64,000 bases of DNA, taken from Corynebacterium halotolerans (GTDB lineage: Bacteria; Actinomycetota; Actinomycetes; Mycobacteriales; Mycobacteriaceae). Within the stretch, counting starts at the first letter, position 1; every line of letters starts with the position of its first letter. The notes below the pieces were generated by a model. The model made no database searches, was not told the origin of the DNA, and saw only the letters and a program-made list of their open reading frames with translations. The stretch spans positions 186,232-250,231 of the forward strand of contig NZ_JVMD01000006.1 of assembly GCF_001056295.1 (NCBI RefSeq), in the 5' to 3' direction. This document shows positions 17,319 to 29,790 of this stretch, one piece after another. A program made the translations under genes and the position numbers.

Positions 17319-17349
17319 AAAACCCGCCGGATTCATCCGGCGGGTTTTT
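17319..17349. terminator. Bidirectional rho-independent terminator between ackA and the L,D-transpeptidase
   Basis: An 11-bp stem, AACCCGCCGGA (17321-17331) paired with TCCGGCGGGTT (17336-17346), closes a TTCA loop. It is flanked by an A-run on the left and TTTTT on the right, so it can end transcription from ackA (+) and from the convergent gene (-). Confidence 0.9.
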
Positions 17350-17368
17350 CGTGTGCGGAGAAGCGGGA

Positions 17369-18028
17369 TCAGTAGATGTAGACCGAGTCGCCGACCTGGA
17401 GGTTCTCGAAGAAGAACTTGGCGGCCTCGTGGGACAGTCGGACGCAGCCGGCCGACTGGACGCCGGTCGAACCCTCGTGGAACGCGTGGCCGTTGTTGGT
17501 GAAGTACACCGCGTACGGCATCGGGGCGTTGTTGAACTCGCGGGAGATCTCGTCCTTGACCTTGCGGGTCACCTTGAAGGAGCCCTTCGGGGTCTCCTGG
17601 CCGGGCTTGCCGTGCGACATGCCGGCCGGGCCGTAGAGCAGCTTGCCGTCCTGCTGCAGCCAGGTGCGGTTGCCGGAGAGGTCGACGCAGGCGCGGGCCG
17701 TGGCCGGGCACGGGGACTCCGGCGGGGCGTCGGCGGCGCGCTCCTCCTGGGTCGGCGCGGGGGCCGGGGCGGGCGCGGGAGCCGGCTTCGGCTCGGGCTT
17801 CGGCAGCAGGGGCTCCACGGCGTCGCGGATCTCGCCCGGAACCTGGGCGCGGTCCATCAGGCCGTCGATGTCGGCCCGCGACGAGCCGGGGGCGACGTTC
17901 CCGAAGTCCGGGAGGGGCTGGGCGCCGGCCACCGTGGGGGCCATGGCGAGGCCCGCGATGACGGCCAGCGGCGCGACCATGCGCGCGATGCGGCGGAGGC
18001 GGGAGGGCTTGCGGTGGTTTCCGGTCAT
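17369..18028 (-). CDS. Secreted L,D-transpeptidase (YkuD domain)
   Basis: Cell-wall enzyme that forms 3-3 peptidoglycan cross-links or attaches proteins. The 219-residue protein has a basic N-terminus and signal peptide (cleavage about AGA-QPLP near residue 36), a proline/alanine-rich spacer (PKPEPKPAPAPAPAPAP) and a C-terminal YkuD domain with the catalytic HEGSTGVQSAGCVRLS (Cys near residue 200). I prefer the ATG at 18026-18028 over the in-frame GTG at 18037, because a TAAAGT box (18036-18041) lies exactly 7 nt upstream, giving a leaderless start. The gene uses its own promoter, downstream of pknG on the same strand. Confidence 0.9.
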   Translation of the reverse strand: MTGNHRKPSRLRRIARMVAPLAVIAGLAMAPTVAGAQPLPDFGNVAPGSSRADIDGLMDRAQVPGEIRDAVEPLLPKPEPKPAPAPAPAPAPTQEERAADAPPESPCPATARACVDLSGNRTWLQQDGKLLYGPAGMSHGKPGQETPKGSFKVTRKVKDEISREFNNAPMPYAVYFTNNGHAFHEGSTGVQSAGCVRLSHEAAKFFFENLQVGDSVYIY

Positions 18029-18035
18029 GAAGCGC

Positions 18036-18041
18036 ACTTTA
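18036..18041 (-). promoter_or_regulatory. Leaderless -10 box (TAAAGT) of the L,D-transpeptidase gene
   Basis: On the minus strand TAAAGT is followed by 7 nt and the ATG at 18028. This spacing puts the transcription start at or next to the initiation codon. A clear -35 box is not evident. Confidence 0.55.
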
Positions 18042-18092
18042 CTGCGCCCGCGCCATGCGCAAAAGCCGAATTCCGGTGCTGGGGGTGCCGGA

Positions 18093-21504
<3,412 letters not shown>

Positions 21505-21505
<1 letters not shown>

Positions 21506-23034
21506 CACAGGTACTCCAGCAGGCGGTGGCGGAAGCCGACGACGACGCAGATGGTCGCGCCGATAGACAGCAGCACGACCACGGCTGACAGGGCGGCCGA
21601 CGCCTGGCGGGCGTCCTCGATTTCGCGGCGCAGCTCCAGGCGGGCGTCGGCGATGGCGGTCTGCAGCGCGGCGTCGAGCTCGCCGAAGGCGTCGGCCGAC
21701 GAATGCGGCAGCGCGCCCTCGACCGTCGCCGCCTCCACCGCGCCGGCGTAGTCGCCGCGGTCGAGGCGCGAGCGCATCTCGGCGTGGCCCTTGCGCCATT
21801 CCAGGAGCGCCGTCCTGGCCTTCCCGGCGGCGGCGCCGGGGTCGCCGGACTCGTCGATGAGGTCGCCGATGTTCGTCGCCGCTTCGTCGAAGTCCGCGAC
21901 CTCGCCGGGCTGGCGGCGCACCAGCGCGAGGGTCTCGGAGGCGCGGGCCTGCTGCGCGGCGATGCGCGCCTCGGTGAGCGTCTGCACCGGCGAGTAGGAG
22001 CCGCCGAAGGACGTCGACCCGCGCCACGACAGCGTCGTCGCCAGCGAGACGGCCAACAGCGCGATGACCATCAGCGCCGTCGCCGCCGTCAGCCCCATGT
22101 TGAACAGCCGGCCGGTGCGGCGCGTCATGCGCCACTGGACGAATAGCAGCATCAGCACCGCCGCCAGCAGGCCGGACAGCGGCACCCACGGCAGGCCGGT
22201 GAGCTTCGCGCGGTCGGCCGCCACCGACTGGCTCGTGTCCTCGTACAGCGCGGCGGCGGCCGGCAGGATCTCCGAACGCATCAGGCCCGACGCTTCGGCC
22301 AGGTACGCCACGCCCACCGGATGGCCCTGGCGCGCGTTGGCGCGGGCCGCCTCCACCAGACCCGTGTACACGGGAATGAGCCGCTGCACGGTCGCGATGT
22401 TGCGCATCGACTCGCCGTCGACCTCCGTGATGCCGGCCGCGGCGCGCGTGCCGGCCAAGGTGGCCTGTGCGATGGCGTCGTCGTAACGCTCCCTGAGCTG
22501 CGGTGCGCTGTCCAGGCCGCCGCGGCTGAACGACGTATTCGCCGACGCATCGGCGATGGTCAACGCCGAGTACAGGTTCTGCGCGGCGTTGGCCTGCGGC
22601 TCCGACGCCGACGACACCGTGGACAGCTGCTGCTGGCGGTGGTTCGTCGACTGCGACATGGCCAGGCCGGCCGCCAGGATGGCGACGATGAGCACCACCG
22701 CCGCCAACGTCAGCCGCCCCGGCGACGTCAGCAGGAAGGACATGGTCCGCTTCGGGAAATCCAGCGCCGGGGCCATCCGCTCGCCGAGGATCGACCCGAA
22801 CGTCGTCGTGCCGCCGCCGAGCTCGAGATCGTCGACGCGCTCGTCCGGATCGCGGTCGTCCTTCGGGGCCTGCGGGGGCGGGTACATCGCCGGCAGAACC
22901 CACGGGGGATCGCCGGACGTGCGCTGCGGAGTCGGCGCCGGCGTGGAGTCGAGCCCCGACCCGCCCGGGGACCGGCGACCCGTGAACCGCGTTCTGCGTG
23001 GTCGGCGCCGGACTTCGGCGGCATCTGCGGCCAT
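21505..23034 (-). CDS. glnX: GlnX membrane signalling protein
   Basis: Integral membrane protein thought to relay the GlnH signal across the membrane to PknG. The 509-residue protein has four predicted helices: about residues 103-123 (LTLAAVVLIVAILAAGLAM), two in the middle (LLAAVLMLLFVQW; ALMVIALLAVSLATTLSW) and one at the C-terminus (VVVLLSIGATICVVVGF). Two predicted extracytoplasmic helical domains lie between them. I chose the ATG at 23032-23034 because GGGAGG lies 9 nt upstream; the reading open to 23169 would run into the mutT start. The order glnX-glnH-pknG with overlapping stops and starts is diagnostic. Confidence 0.9.
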
Positions 23035-23154
23035 TGCGCGTCGCCTCCCGTCGGTGCAGATCAGTCCCCGCGAGCGCGGGGGAGCTCTGTTACAGATGTT
23101 AGTACCGTTGCCATGTGAGGCAAGGCACAGGGAGGGGTGCCCGCGGCGACCGCG

Positions 23155-23160
23155 TACCCT
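23155..23160 (+). promoter_or_regulatory. Leaderless -10 box (TACCCT) of the NUDIX gene
   Basis: TACCCT is followed by 7 nt and the ATG at 23168, with no ribosome-binding site between, so a leaderless transcript is likely. It lies in the divergent region with glnX. Confidence 0.5.
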
Positions 23161-23167
23161 TGGGGCC

Positions 23168-23677
23168 ATGCTTCACGACGGCAATGGCTGGGCCGCTGGC
23201 CCCGACGGCTCCAGATTGTGGGGGAAACTCGGCGCCGCGGGGCTGCTCCTGCTCACCCCCGGCGGGCGGGTGCTCATGCAGTACCGCGCCGAATGGACGT
23301 CGTGCCCGCTGACGTGGGGGGTGCCCGGCGGCGCCCGCGATTCCCACGAGACCGCCGCCGAAGCCGCGCTGCGCGAGTCCGAGGAGGAAACGGGGATCAC
23401 GGCCGATCAGGTCCGCGTCCTCGACGCCGAGGTCACCGCCGGGCCCTACCCGGCCGACCCGGAGCGCCCGGAGCTCACCGGCGACTGGACGTACACCACC
23501 GTGTACGCCATCGCCGACCATGAGCTGGAGACGTTCCCCAACGCCGAGTCGCTGGACCTGCGGTGGGTGCCGTTCGACGAGGTCACCGACCTGCCGCTGC
23601 TGCCGGCGTTCGCGCGGTCGTGGCCCGGCGTGCGCCGCCGGGCGGAGGAACTGCTGCGCGCCGCGCGCGGGGAATAG
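23168..23677 (+). CDS. NUDIX hydrolase (MutT-like)
   Basis: Hydrolyses a nucleoside diphosphate linked to another moiety. The 169-residue protein carries a full Nudix box, GGARDSHETAAEAALRESEE followed by ETGI (about residues 57-80), matching GX5EX7REUXEEXGU. Substrate is not evident; sanitising of oxidised nucleotides or turnover of an ADP-sugar are both possible. The ATG at 23168 lies 7 nt from a TACCCT box. It is divergent from glnX and convergent with the small membrane protein at 23689. Confidence 0.88.
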   Translation: MLHDGNGWAAGPDGSRLWGKLGAAGLLLLTPGGRVLMQYRAEWTSCPLTWGVPGGARDSHETAAEAALRESEEETGITADQVRVLDAEVTAGPYPADPERPELTGDWTYTTVYAIADHELETFPNAESLDLRWVPFDEVTDLPLLPAFARSWPGVRRRAEELLRAARGE

Positions 23678-23688
23678 GGGTTCGGCGA

Positions 23689-24003
23689 CTAGCGGTCGGC
23701 CAGCGCCGCCAGGCCGGAGGCCACGGCGGTGACGGACAGGACGGCGGGCCAGGCCCCGATCTTCTTGGCGGCAGGGTGCGACGCGCCGAAGGCGCCGACG
23801 TACGCGCCGAGCAGCCCGGCGGTGGCCAGCGGGCCCTTGCGGGCGTACCAGGTGCGGGCGGAGTAGATGCCGGCCGCGGCGAGGATGACGCCGCCGAGCG
23901 GGCGGATGCCGGTTTCGCGGGCGGTGAGCCACCCGCCGATCAGGCCCGTCGCGATGAGCGGGGCGGTCTGCACGTCTTCGGCCTTCTTCAGTTTCATGTC
24001 CAT
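23689..24003 (-). CDS. Conserved small membrane protein, unknown function
   Basis: A 104-residue protein with a charged N-terminus (MDMKLKKAEDVQTAP) and three or four hydrophobic stretches rich in Ala and Gly, probably in the inner membrane. I do not recognise a characterised family. The ATG at 24001-24003 is preceded on the minus strand by TACTCT (24011-24016) with a 7-nt gap, the leaderless pattern. It is divergent from thiE (32 nt between the starts), so the two promoters overlap. Confidence 0.7.
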   Translation of the reverse strand: MDMKLKKAEDVQTAPLIATGLIGGWLTARETGIRPLGGVILAAAGIYSARTWYARKGPLATAGLLGAYVGAFGASHPAAKKIGAWPAVLSVTAVASGLAALADR

Positions 24004-24023
24004 GGCGGCCAGAGTATCCGCGC

Positions 24024-24029
24024 TAACCT
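24024..24029 (+). promoter_or_regulatory. Leaderless -10 box (TAACCT) of the thi operon
   Basis: TAACCT ends 6 nt before the thiE ATG at 24036. There is no room for a TPP riboswitch in the 32-nt gap to the divergent gene, and no THI-box sequence is present, so regulation by TPP at the RNA level is unlikely for this operon. Confidence 0.5.
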
Positions 24030-24035
24030 GGCGGC

Positions 24036-24776
24036 ATGCTGAACAATGTTCCGGACGGGGTTTCGGGGGACCGCGCGCGGCGCCGCGCGATGCTCGCCGA
24101 TTCCGCCTTGTACCTGGTCACCGATGCCCGGCGCCACATCGACCCCGGGTTCGGCGAGTTGGCCCGGTTCGCGGATGCCGCGCTGGCGGCCGGCGTGGAC
24201 ATCATCCAGTTGCGCGACAAGGGGTCGGCGGGTGAGCGGGAGCTCGGGGCGATGGAGGCGGCAGAGGAGCTCGCGGCGCTGGCGGTGCTGCGGGAGGCCG
24301 CCGACCGCCACGGCAAGCTCCTCGCCGTCAACGACCGCGCGGACATCGCCATCGCCGCCCGCGCGGACGTGCTGCACACGGGGCAGAAGGATCTGCCCGT
24401 TTCCGTCGCCCGCGCGCTGATCGGCCCGGACATGCTGCTGGGCAAGTCGTGCAACACCCCGGAGCAGGTCGACGCGGCGAGCGCGGACCCCGACCTCGAC
24501 TACTTCTGCACGGGCCCGGTGTGGGCCACCCCGACGAAGCCCGGGCGCGCGGCCGCGGGGTTGGACCTGGTCCGGCACGCGGCGGGGGTCCTGCGTGACG
24601 ACGCCCATGCGCACCCGTTCTTCGCCATCGGCGGAATCGACCCGGGCAATGCCGCGGAGGTCGCGGCGGCGGGGGCCTCGAAGCTCGTCGTGGTCCGAGC
24701 CCTGACCGGGGCGGCCGACGACGCCGAGCTGCGCGGCAACGCGGCGACGCTGCGGGAGGCGGTGGGCGCGCGATGA
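24036..24776 (+). CDS. thiE: Thiamine-phosphate synthase
   Basis: Joins the thiazole and pyrimidine (HMP-PP) moieties to make thiamine phosphate. The 246-residue TIM-barrel protein shows [10 protein letters not shown] near residue 55, VNDRADIA near residue 95, [11 protein letters not shown] near residue 131 and [15 protein letters not shown] near residue 150, all ThiE signatures. It heads a four-gene operon in which each following start overlaps or nearly overlaps the preceding stop. High confidence. Confidence 0.95.
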   Translation: MLNNVPDGVSGDRARRRAMLADSALYLVTDARRHIDPGFGELARFADAALAAGVDIIQLRDKGSAGERELGAMEAAEELAALAVLREAADRHGKLLAVNDRADIAIAARADVLHTGQKDLPVSVARALIGPDMLLGKSCNTPEQVDAASADPDLDYFCTGPVWATPTKPGRAAAGLDLVRHAAGVLRDDAHAHPFFAIGGIDPGNAAEVAAAGASKLVVVRALTGAADDAELRGNAATLREAVGAR

Positions 24777-25867
24777 CCGCCCGCAACCCCGCCCACGTCG
24801 CCGTCGTCGGCGCCGGCGTCATCGGCCTGTCCACCGCGTTCCGGCTCGCCCGCGCCGGACACCGCGTGAGCCTCCACGCGCCGAGTGCGGCGACCGGCCC
24901 GAGCTGGGTCGCCGGCGGCATGTTCGGCGCCTTCACCGAGGCGTGGCCGGGGGAGGAGACCATGCTCCACCTCGGCGCGGCGTCGCTGGAGCGTTGGCTG
25001 CCGCTGCTGGAGGACCTCGAGGGCGCGCCGGCGGAGCGGTCGCGCATCCTCACCGGCCGGGGCACGGTGCTGGCGGGCGTGGATGCGGCGGACGCAGCCG
25101 ACGTCGAATCGATCGCCGCCACCACCGAGGCCCACTACCCGGGCGCGCTGCGCCACGTCACCCGCCGGGAGCTGCGCGAGCTGGAGCCGTCGCTGGCCCC
25201 GGTGCTGCGCGGCGCCGTGGTGTGCGACGACGAATGGAGCGTGGACAACCGCCTGCTGCTGTCCGAGCTCGGCGGCGCGTGCCGCGACCTCGGCGTCGAA
25301 CGGTCCCTGATGCCCGTCACCGACGTCGACGAACTGCGCGAGGGCACCGGCGCCGACTTCGTGGTCGTCGCCGCCGGCGCGGGATCGGCGGAGCTCATCG
25401 ACGTTCCCGTCCGCGAGGTGAAGGGGGAGGTGCTCCGGGTGCGCAAGCGCGGTTCGTCGGAAAGCGCCCCCGCGCGCACCATCCGCGCGCGCGTCCACGG
25501 CCGCCCCTGCTACCTGGTGCCCCGCAGCTGGGGCCTTGCCGTCGGCGCGACCGAATACGAGCACGGGCACGACCTCGAGGCGACGGCCGGCGGCGCGCGG
25601 ACGCTTCTCGACGACGCCGCGCTCGTGTTCCCCGGCATCGACGACTACGCGTTCGCCGAGGTCACCGCGGGCCTGCGGCCGTACTCGCCGGACAACGCGC
25701 CGATGATCGGCGAGGTCCGCGAGGGCATCATCGCCGCCTGCGGCCACGGGCGCAACGGTATCCTTTTGGCCGCGGTCACCGCCGACGCCGTCAAGGGCAT
25801 CGTCGAGGGCGAACCGCTGCCCGAGGCCGCGAGCGCGGACCCCAACCGATTCCGCGGGGACGCATGA
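24773..25867 (+). CDS. thiO: Glycine oxidase for thiazole synthesis
   Basis: FAD-dependent oxidase that converts glycine to the imine (dehydroglycine) used by ThiG; it marks the oxygen-dependent route to thiazole. The 364-residue DAO-family protein begins [20 protein letters not shown] (FAD dinucleotide-binding motif, near residue 8) and has the C-terminal [16 protein letters not shown] and [10 protein letters not shown] segments. The ATG overlaps the thiE stop (ATGA), and its own stop overlaps the thiS start. High confidence. Confidence 0.94.
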   Translation: MTARNPAHVAVVGAGVIGLSTAFRLARAGHRVSLHAPSAATGPSWVAGGMFGAFTEAWPGEETMLHLGAASLERWLPLLEDLEGAPAERSRILTGRGTVLAGVDAADAADVESIAATTEAHYPGALRHVTRRELRELEPSLAPVLRGAVVCDDEWSVDNRLLLSELGGACRDLGVERSLMPVTDVDELREGTGADFVVVAAGAGSAELIDVPVREVKGEVLRVRKRGSSESAPARTIRARVHGRPCYLVPRSWGLAVGATEYEHGHDLEATAGGARTLLDDAALVFPGIDDYAFAEVTAGLRPYSPDNAPMIGEVREGIIAACGHGRNGILLAAVTADAVKGIVEGEPLPEAASADPNRFRGDA

Positions 25868-26091
25868 ACGATAAGGACACCATGACCACCACCGTTTCCG
25901 TCAACGGCGCCGACCGCGAACTCGCGGCCGACGCCACCATCGCCGACGTCGTCGACGACATCGCGGGCGGCCCGCGCGGCGTGGCCGTCGCCGTCGACGG
26001 CGTCGTGCTGCCCCGCGAGCGCTGGGGCGCCACCGTCGGGGAGCTCGCGCCGTCGGCCATCGACGTGCTCACCGCGGTCCAGGGGGGTTAG
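25864..26091 (+). CDS. thiS: Sulphur carrier protein ThiS
   Basis: Small ubiquitin-like protein that carries sulphur as a C-terminal thiocarboxylate to ThiG. It has 75 residues from the ATG at 25864, which overlaps the thiO stop; an in-frame ATG at 25882 preceded by AAGGA would give 69 residues, and both are plausible. It ends in the required Gly-Gly (TAVQGG). The usual ThiF adenylyltransferase gene is not found after thiG here, so activation must be encoded elsewhere or be performed by a MoeB-like protein. Confidence 0.92.
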   Translation: MNDKDTMTTTVSVNGADRELAADATIADVVDDIAGGPRGVAVAVDGVVLPRERWGATVGELAPSAIDVLTAVQGG

Positions 26092-26862
<771 letters not shown>

Positions 26863-26904
26863 GCGGCTCTACTTTTTCTCCCGCCCTTCCCGGCCCCCTC
26901 TCCG

Positions 26905-26972
26905 CAGATGCGCCAGTTACGTGCAGATGCGCCCGTTGCAACGGGCGCATCTGCCTGGAACTGGCGCATCTG
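26905..26972. repeat. 68-bp near-perfect palindrome with internal repeats
   Basis: The left half (26905-26938) and right half (26939-26972) are reverse complements except for a 5-nt mismatched block (26919-26923 against 26954-26958): 29 of 34 positions pair. Each arm holds two related units, GATGCGCCAGTT and GATGCGCCCGTT. It lies between thiG and the convergent marR gene and could act as a bidirectional transcription barrier, but lacks the T-run of a standard terminator. It may also be a dispersed repeat or a protein-binding site. The rest of 26863-27078 holds nothing that I can identify. Confidence 0.85.
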
Positions 26973-27078
26973 GCCCAGGGTGAGGCGGGGTGAGTGGTGG
27001 CGAGCGGCGGAATCGACGGGGCGGCCGCACACGGGCCGTCGTGAAGCTGCGACGTTGGCGCCGAGCCGCAGCCGGCGG

Positions 27079-27606
27079 TTAAAACGTCTCGTGCCTCCGC
27101 TGATGCTCCTCGACGAACGTCTCGGAGTGCTCCGCGAGCTGCAGCAGCGGCGGCACGGCCTTGGCCAGCCGGCGGACGTCGTCGGGGCTCATGGTCAGGA
27201 CGATGCGCTCGATGATTTCGCCCCAATGGCCGATCATCTGCTCGAGCAGTTCGGATCCGGTGTCGGAGACGTAAAGGTCCTGCGCGCGGCGGTCGACGGC
27301 GTTGTGCTCCCGCTTGATCAGGTTGTTGTCCAGCAACCGGCGTACGGTGGCCGAGACGTTGGACGGCCGCAGGAACCGCAGCCGCGCGATGTCGGACACG
27401 CCGCAGCCGGGGTGGGTGGAGATGAAATGCAGCACCTCCATCTCGGACTGCGAAATGTCCAGCCGCTGGTTGGGTCGTTCCCCGAGGCGGCGCGTGGCCG
27501 CGAGGAAGTCGTACAGCCCGATCGCGATGCGCCGGATGTTCTCCTTCATCGCCTCGTCGAAGTCCGGATTTATGCCCGGGTTCTCGGCGGAGGAAGCGGA
27601 AACCAT
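27079..27606 (-). CDS. MarR family transcriptional regulator
   Basis: Winged-helix regulator of 175 residues. The helix-turn-helix region is about residues 65-110 (GVSDIARLRFLRPSNVSATVRRLLDNNLIKREHNAVDRRAQDL in part), with the wing motif DRRAQ, and helical termini for dimerisation. It is divergent from an MFS drug-type exporter with 93 bp between the starts, the classical arrangement in which the regulator represses the pump and itself. The ligand is unknown. The ATG is at 27604-27606, with GAAAGGA upstream. Confidence 0.9.
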   Translation of the reverse strand: MVSASSAENPGINPDFDEAMKENIRRIAIGLYDFLAATRRLGERPNQRLDISQSEMEVLHFISTHPGCGVSDIARLRFLRPSNVSATVRRLLDNNLIKREHNAVDRRAQDLYVSDTGSELLEQMIGHWGEIIERIVLTMSPDDVRRLAKAVPPLLQLAEHSETFVEEHQRRHETF

Positions 27607-27672
27607 GGAGTACCTTCCTTTCTCGGATCCGGTATCGCCGCGGGATTGCTGCGGGGTCCGGAATAGTCCCTC

Positions 27673-27688
27673 AACTATATATTCAGTG
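27673..27688. promoter_or_regulatory. Candidate MarR operator in the marR/MFS divergent region
   Basis: AACTATATATTCAGTG at 27673-27688 is an imperfect dyad (10 of 16 positions symmetric) in an AT-rich stretch unlike the surrounding GC-rich DNA. It contains TATATT, a possible -10 element. Its position between the divergent starts fits an operator for the adjacent MarR protein; this is inference. Confidence 0.4.
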
Positions 27689-27699
27689 TAGAAAGTCGA

Positions 27700-28917
27700 G
27701 TGTTACATGCGTGCCGAAATCTCCGGGAAAAATGCGGGCGTCCCCCTGCCCCCCCCCTGGCGACGCTGGCGTTGGCGACGATGGCCGGACCGCTGTCGAT
27801 CGACACCTACCTTCCCGCGTTCCCGCTGGTCGCGGATGATTTGGGTACGACGCAGCCGGGCGTGCAACTGTCGCTGACGCTGTTCATGGCGGGGATGGCG
27901 GCGGGGCAGTTTTTCATTGGCCCGATGTCGGATTCGATGGGCCGCCGGCGGCTTCTGCTGGGCAGCCAGCTCCTGGCGGCGGTCGCGGCGTTCGCGTGCG
28001 CGGCGTCGCCGGACATTTGGGTGATGTGGTCGGGGCGCCTGATCCAGGGCGTCGCGGGCGGCGCGGGGGTGGTGCTGGCGCGGGCGGTGGTCGCGGATCT
28101 GGCGGCGGGCAAGTCGGCGGCGCGGGCGTTTTCGCTGATGATGCTCATCAACGGCATCGCCCCGATCATGGCCCCGCTGATCGGCGCGGTGCTGTTGGTG
28201 CCGTTCGGGTGGCGGTCGATTTTCGTGTTCATGGGCGCGTTCAATCTGGCGGCGATGGGGGTGCTGGCGGTCGTCGTCAAGGAGTCCCTGCCCCCGGAGG
28301 CCCGCAGCGACGGCGGCCTGCGCGGCCTGTTCGGCGGCATCGCGGAGGTGGTGCTGATCCGCGGTTTCCTGGGTTACGTCATCGCGTTCTGGTTCAGCTT
28401 CGGGGCGATGTTCGCCTACATTTCCGGGTCGCCGTTCGTCATGCAGGGGCAGCTCGGCCTGGGCGTGGGCACGTATTCGGTGCTGTTCGCGATGGCGTCG
28501 GCGATGATCGTGCTGGGTTCGGCGGTCAGCGCGCGGCTGGTGAACGCCATCGATCCGCGGCGCCTGCTGGGCTTCGGCATTGCGGTGCTGCTGACGGTGT
28601 CGGTGCTTTTGCTTGCCGACGCCCACGTGGACCCCACGGTGTGGATCATCGCTCCGCTGCTGATGCTCGCGCTCGGGGCGATGGGCTTCGTGATGGGCAA
28701 CGCCACGCCGCTGGCCACGGGGTTGGCGAGGCGGCGCGCGGGGGCGGCGTCGGCGATGCTCGGCGCGGGCCAGTTCCTCGTCGCCGGGGCGGTGTCGCCG
28801 CTGGTCGGCCTGGGCGCCGATGCCGCGGTGACCATGGGCACCGTGATGACGTGCTCCGCCGCCATCGCCCTCGCCGGATTCGCGTGGGCGGTCAGGCGGG
28901 AGAGCTACACGTCGTAG
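27700..28917 (+). CDS. MFS exporter of the Bcr/CflA drug-resistance type, start region irregular
   Basis: Twelve-helix major facilitator, probably a drug/proton antiporter. The first helix carries ATMAGPLSIDTYLPAFPLV, typical of Bcr/CflA, and GPMSDSMGRRRLLLG is the loop 2-3 motif A. The only in-frame start that keeps helix 1 whole is the GTG at 27700, whose first 20 codons look unnatural (LHACRNLREKCGRPP). A better N-terminus (MRAEISGKNAGVPLPPP) is encoded from the ATG at 27707, but in another frame; the frames meet at a run of nine Cs (27740-27748). One more C, or two fewer, would join them. This may be a sequencing error, a frameshift or a phase-variable tract. The C-terminus overlaps convergent xthA by 13 bp. 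Confidence 0.8.
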   Translation: MLHACRNLREKCGRPPAPPLATLALATMAGPLSIDTYLPAFPLVADDLGTTQPGVQLSLTLFMAGMAAGQFFIGPMSDSMGRRRLLLGSQLLAAVAAFACAASPDIWVMWSGRLIQGVAGGAGVVLARAVVADLAAGKSAARAFSLMMLINGIAPIMAPLIGAVLLVPFGWRSIFVFMGAFNLAAMGVLAVVVKESLPPEARSDGGLRGLFGGIAEVVLIRGFLGYVIAFWFSFGAMFAYISGSPFVMQGQLGLGVGTYSVLFAMASAMIVLGSAVSARLVNAIDPRRLLGFGIAVLLTVSVLLLADAHVDPTVWIIAPLLMLALGAMGFVMGNATPLATGLARRRAGAASAMLGAGQFLVAGAVSPLVGLGADAAVTMGTVMTCSAAIALAGFAWAVRRESYTS

Positions 28918-29702
28918 TCGACGACGACGGGCGCGTGGTCCGAGGCGCCCTTGCCCTTGCGTTCCTCGCGGTCGATGAACGCGCCGGTGACGGTGTCCGC
29001 CAGCGCGGGGGTGGCCAGCTGGAAGTCGATGCGCATGCCCTGGCGCTTCTGGAACCGCAGCTGCTGGTAATCCCAGTACGTCCACTGGCCCTCGGTGTGG
29101 GGGCGGGTGACGTCGCGCCAACCCGCGTCCTGCACCGCCTCGAACGCGGCGCGCTCCGGGCCGGTGACGTGCGTCTTTCCCTCGAAGAACGCCATGTCCC
29201 AGACATCTTCATCGCGGGGGGCGATGTTGAAGTCGCCGCCGATCATGGCCTTGTGCGCCGGGTCGTCGTCAAGCGCGGCCCTGCCCGCGTCCCGCAGGGC
29301 CTCCAGGAAGCGGAGCTTGTAGTCGTAGTGCGGGTCGCCGACCTCGCGGCCGTTGGGCACGTAGACGCTGTGGACGCGCACGCCGCCGCAGGTCGCGGCG
29401 ATGTGGCGGGCCTCGGCGAGCTGCTCGGCCTCCTGGTCCTTGGCGAAGCCCGGCTGCCCCGGGAACCCCGCGACCACGTCCTCCAGGCCGACGCGGGAGA
29501 TGATGGCCACGCCATTCCACTGGTTCAGGCCGTGGTGGGCGACCTCGTAACCGAGCTCCTCGAAACGGGCGGACGGGAACTGATCGTCGCGGCACTTCGT
29601 CTCCTGCACCGCCATCACGTCGATCGCATGGCGCTCGAGCACGCCGACCATGCGGTCGAGGCGGGTGCGGGCCGAATTGACGTTCCAGACGCAAATACGC
29701 AT
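28905..29702 (-). CDS. xthA: Exodeoxyribonuclease III
   Basis: DNA repair nuclease (AP endonuclease and 3' exonuclease), 265 residues of the endonuclease/exonuclease/phosphatase fold. Motifs: RICVWNVNSARTRL at the N-terminus, AVQETKCRD near residue 35 (catalytic Glu), GGDFNIAPRDEDVWD near residue 150 and the ending GASDHAPVVVDYDV (catalytic Asp-His). I chose the ATG at 29700-29702; upstream in-frame sequence is basic and unrelated. A TACGGT box lies 6 nt before the ATG, so the transcript is probably leaderless. High confidence. Confidence 0.95.
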   Translation of the reverse strand: MRICVWNVNSARTRLDRMVGVLERHAIDVMAVQETKCRDDQFPSARFEELGYEVAHHGLNQWNGVAIISRVGLEDVVAGFPGQPGFAKDQEAEQLAEARHIAATCGGVRVHSVYVPNGREVGDPHYDYKLRFLEALRDAGRAALDDDPAHKAMIGGDFNIAPRDEDVWDMAFFEGKTHVTGPERAAFEAVQDAGWRDVTRPHTEGQWTYWDYQQLRFQKRQGMRIDFQLATPALADTVTGAFIDREERKGKGASDHAPVVVDYDV

Positions 29703-29708
29703 GCGGCA

Positions 29709-29714
29709 ACCGTA
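29709..29714 (-). promoter_or_regulatory. Leaderless -10 box (TACGGT) of xthA
   Basis: On the minus strand TACGGT is followed by 6 nt and the ATG at 29702. The same hexamer, followed by TTGCC, stands before the leader peptide at 50635. Confidence 0.55.
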
Positions 29715-29721
29715 CCCGCCG

Positions 29722-29747
29722 GGAACAAAGCGGAGGCCACGCGCGTT
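29722..29747 (+). promoter_or_regulatory. Candidate ECF-type promoter for the RDD gene
   Basis: GGAAC (29722-29726), a 17-nt spacer and CGTT (29744-29747) resemble the SigH/SigE-type actinobacterial consensus GGAAY-N17-19-CGTT. It lies 44 nt before the RDD protein start at 29791. This is a weaker case than the three-fold motif further downstream. Confidence 0.4.
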
Positions 29748-29790
29748 GGATGGGTCGACGGATGCGCGAGGCGGAAAGGTGGTATCCGGC

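Noticed and set aside
24004..24035. TPP riboswitch before thiE
   Set aside because: The gap is 32 nt and lacks the CTGAGA and ACCTGATCTGG-type conserved elements.
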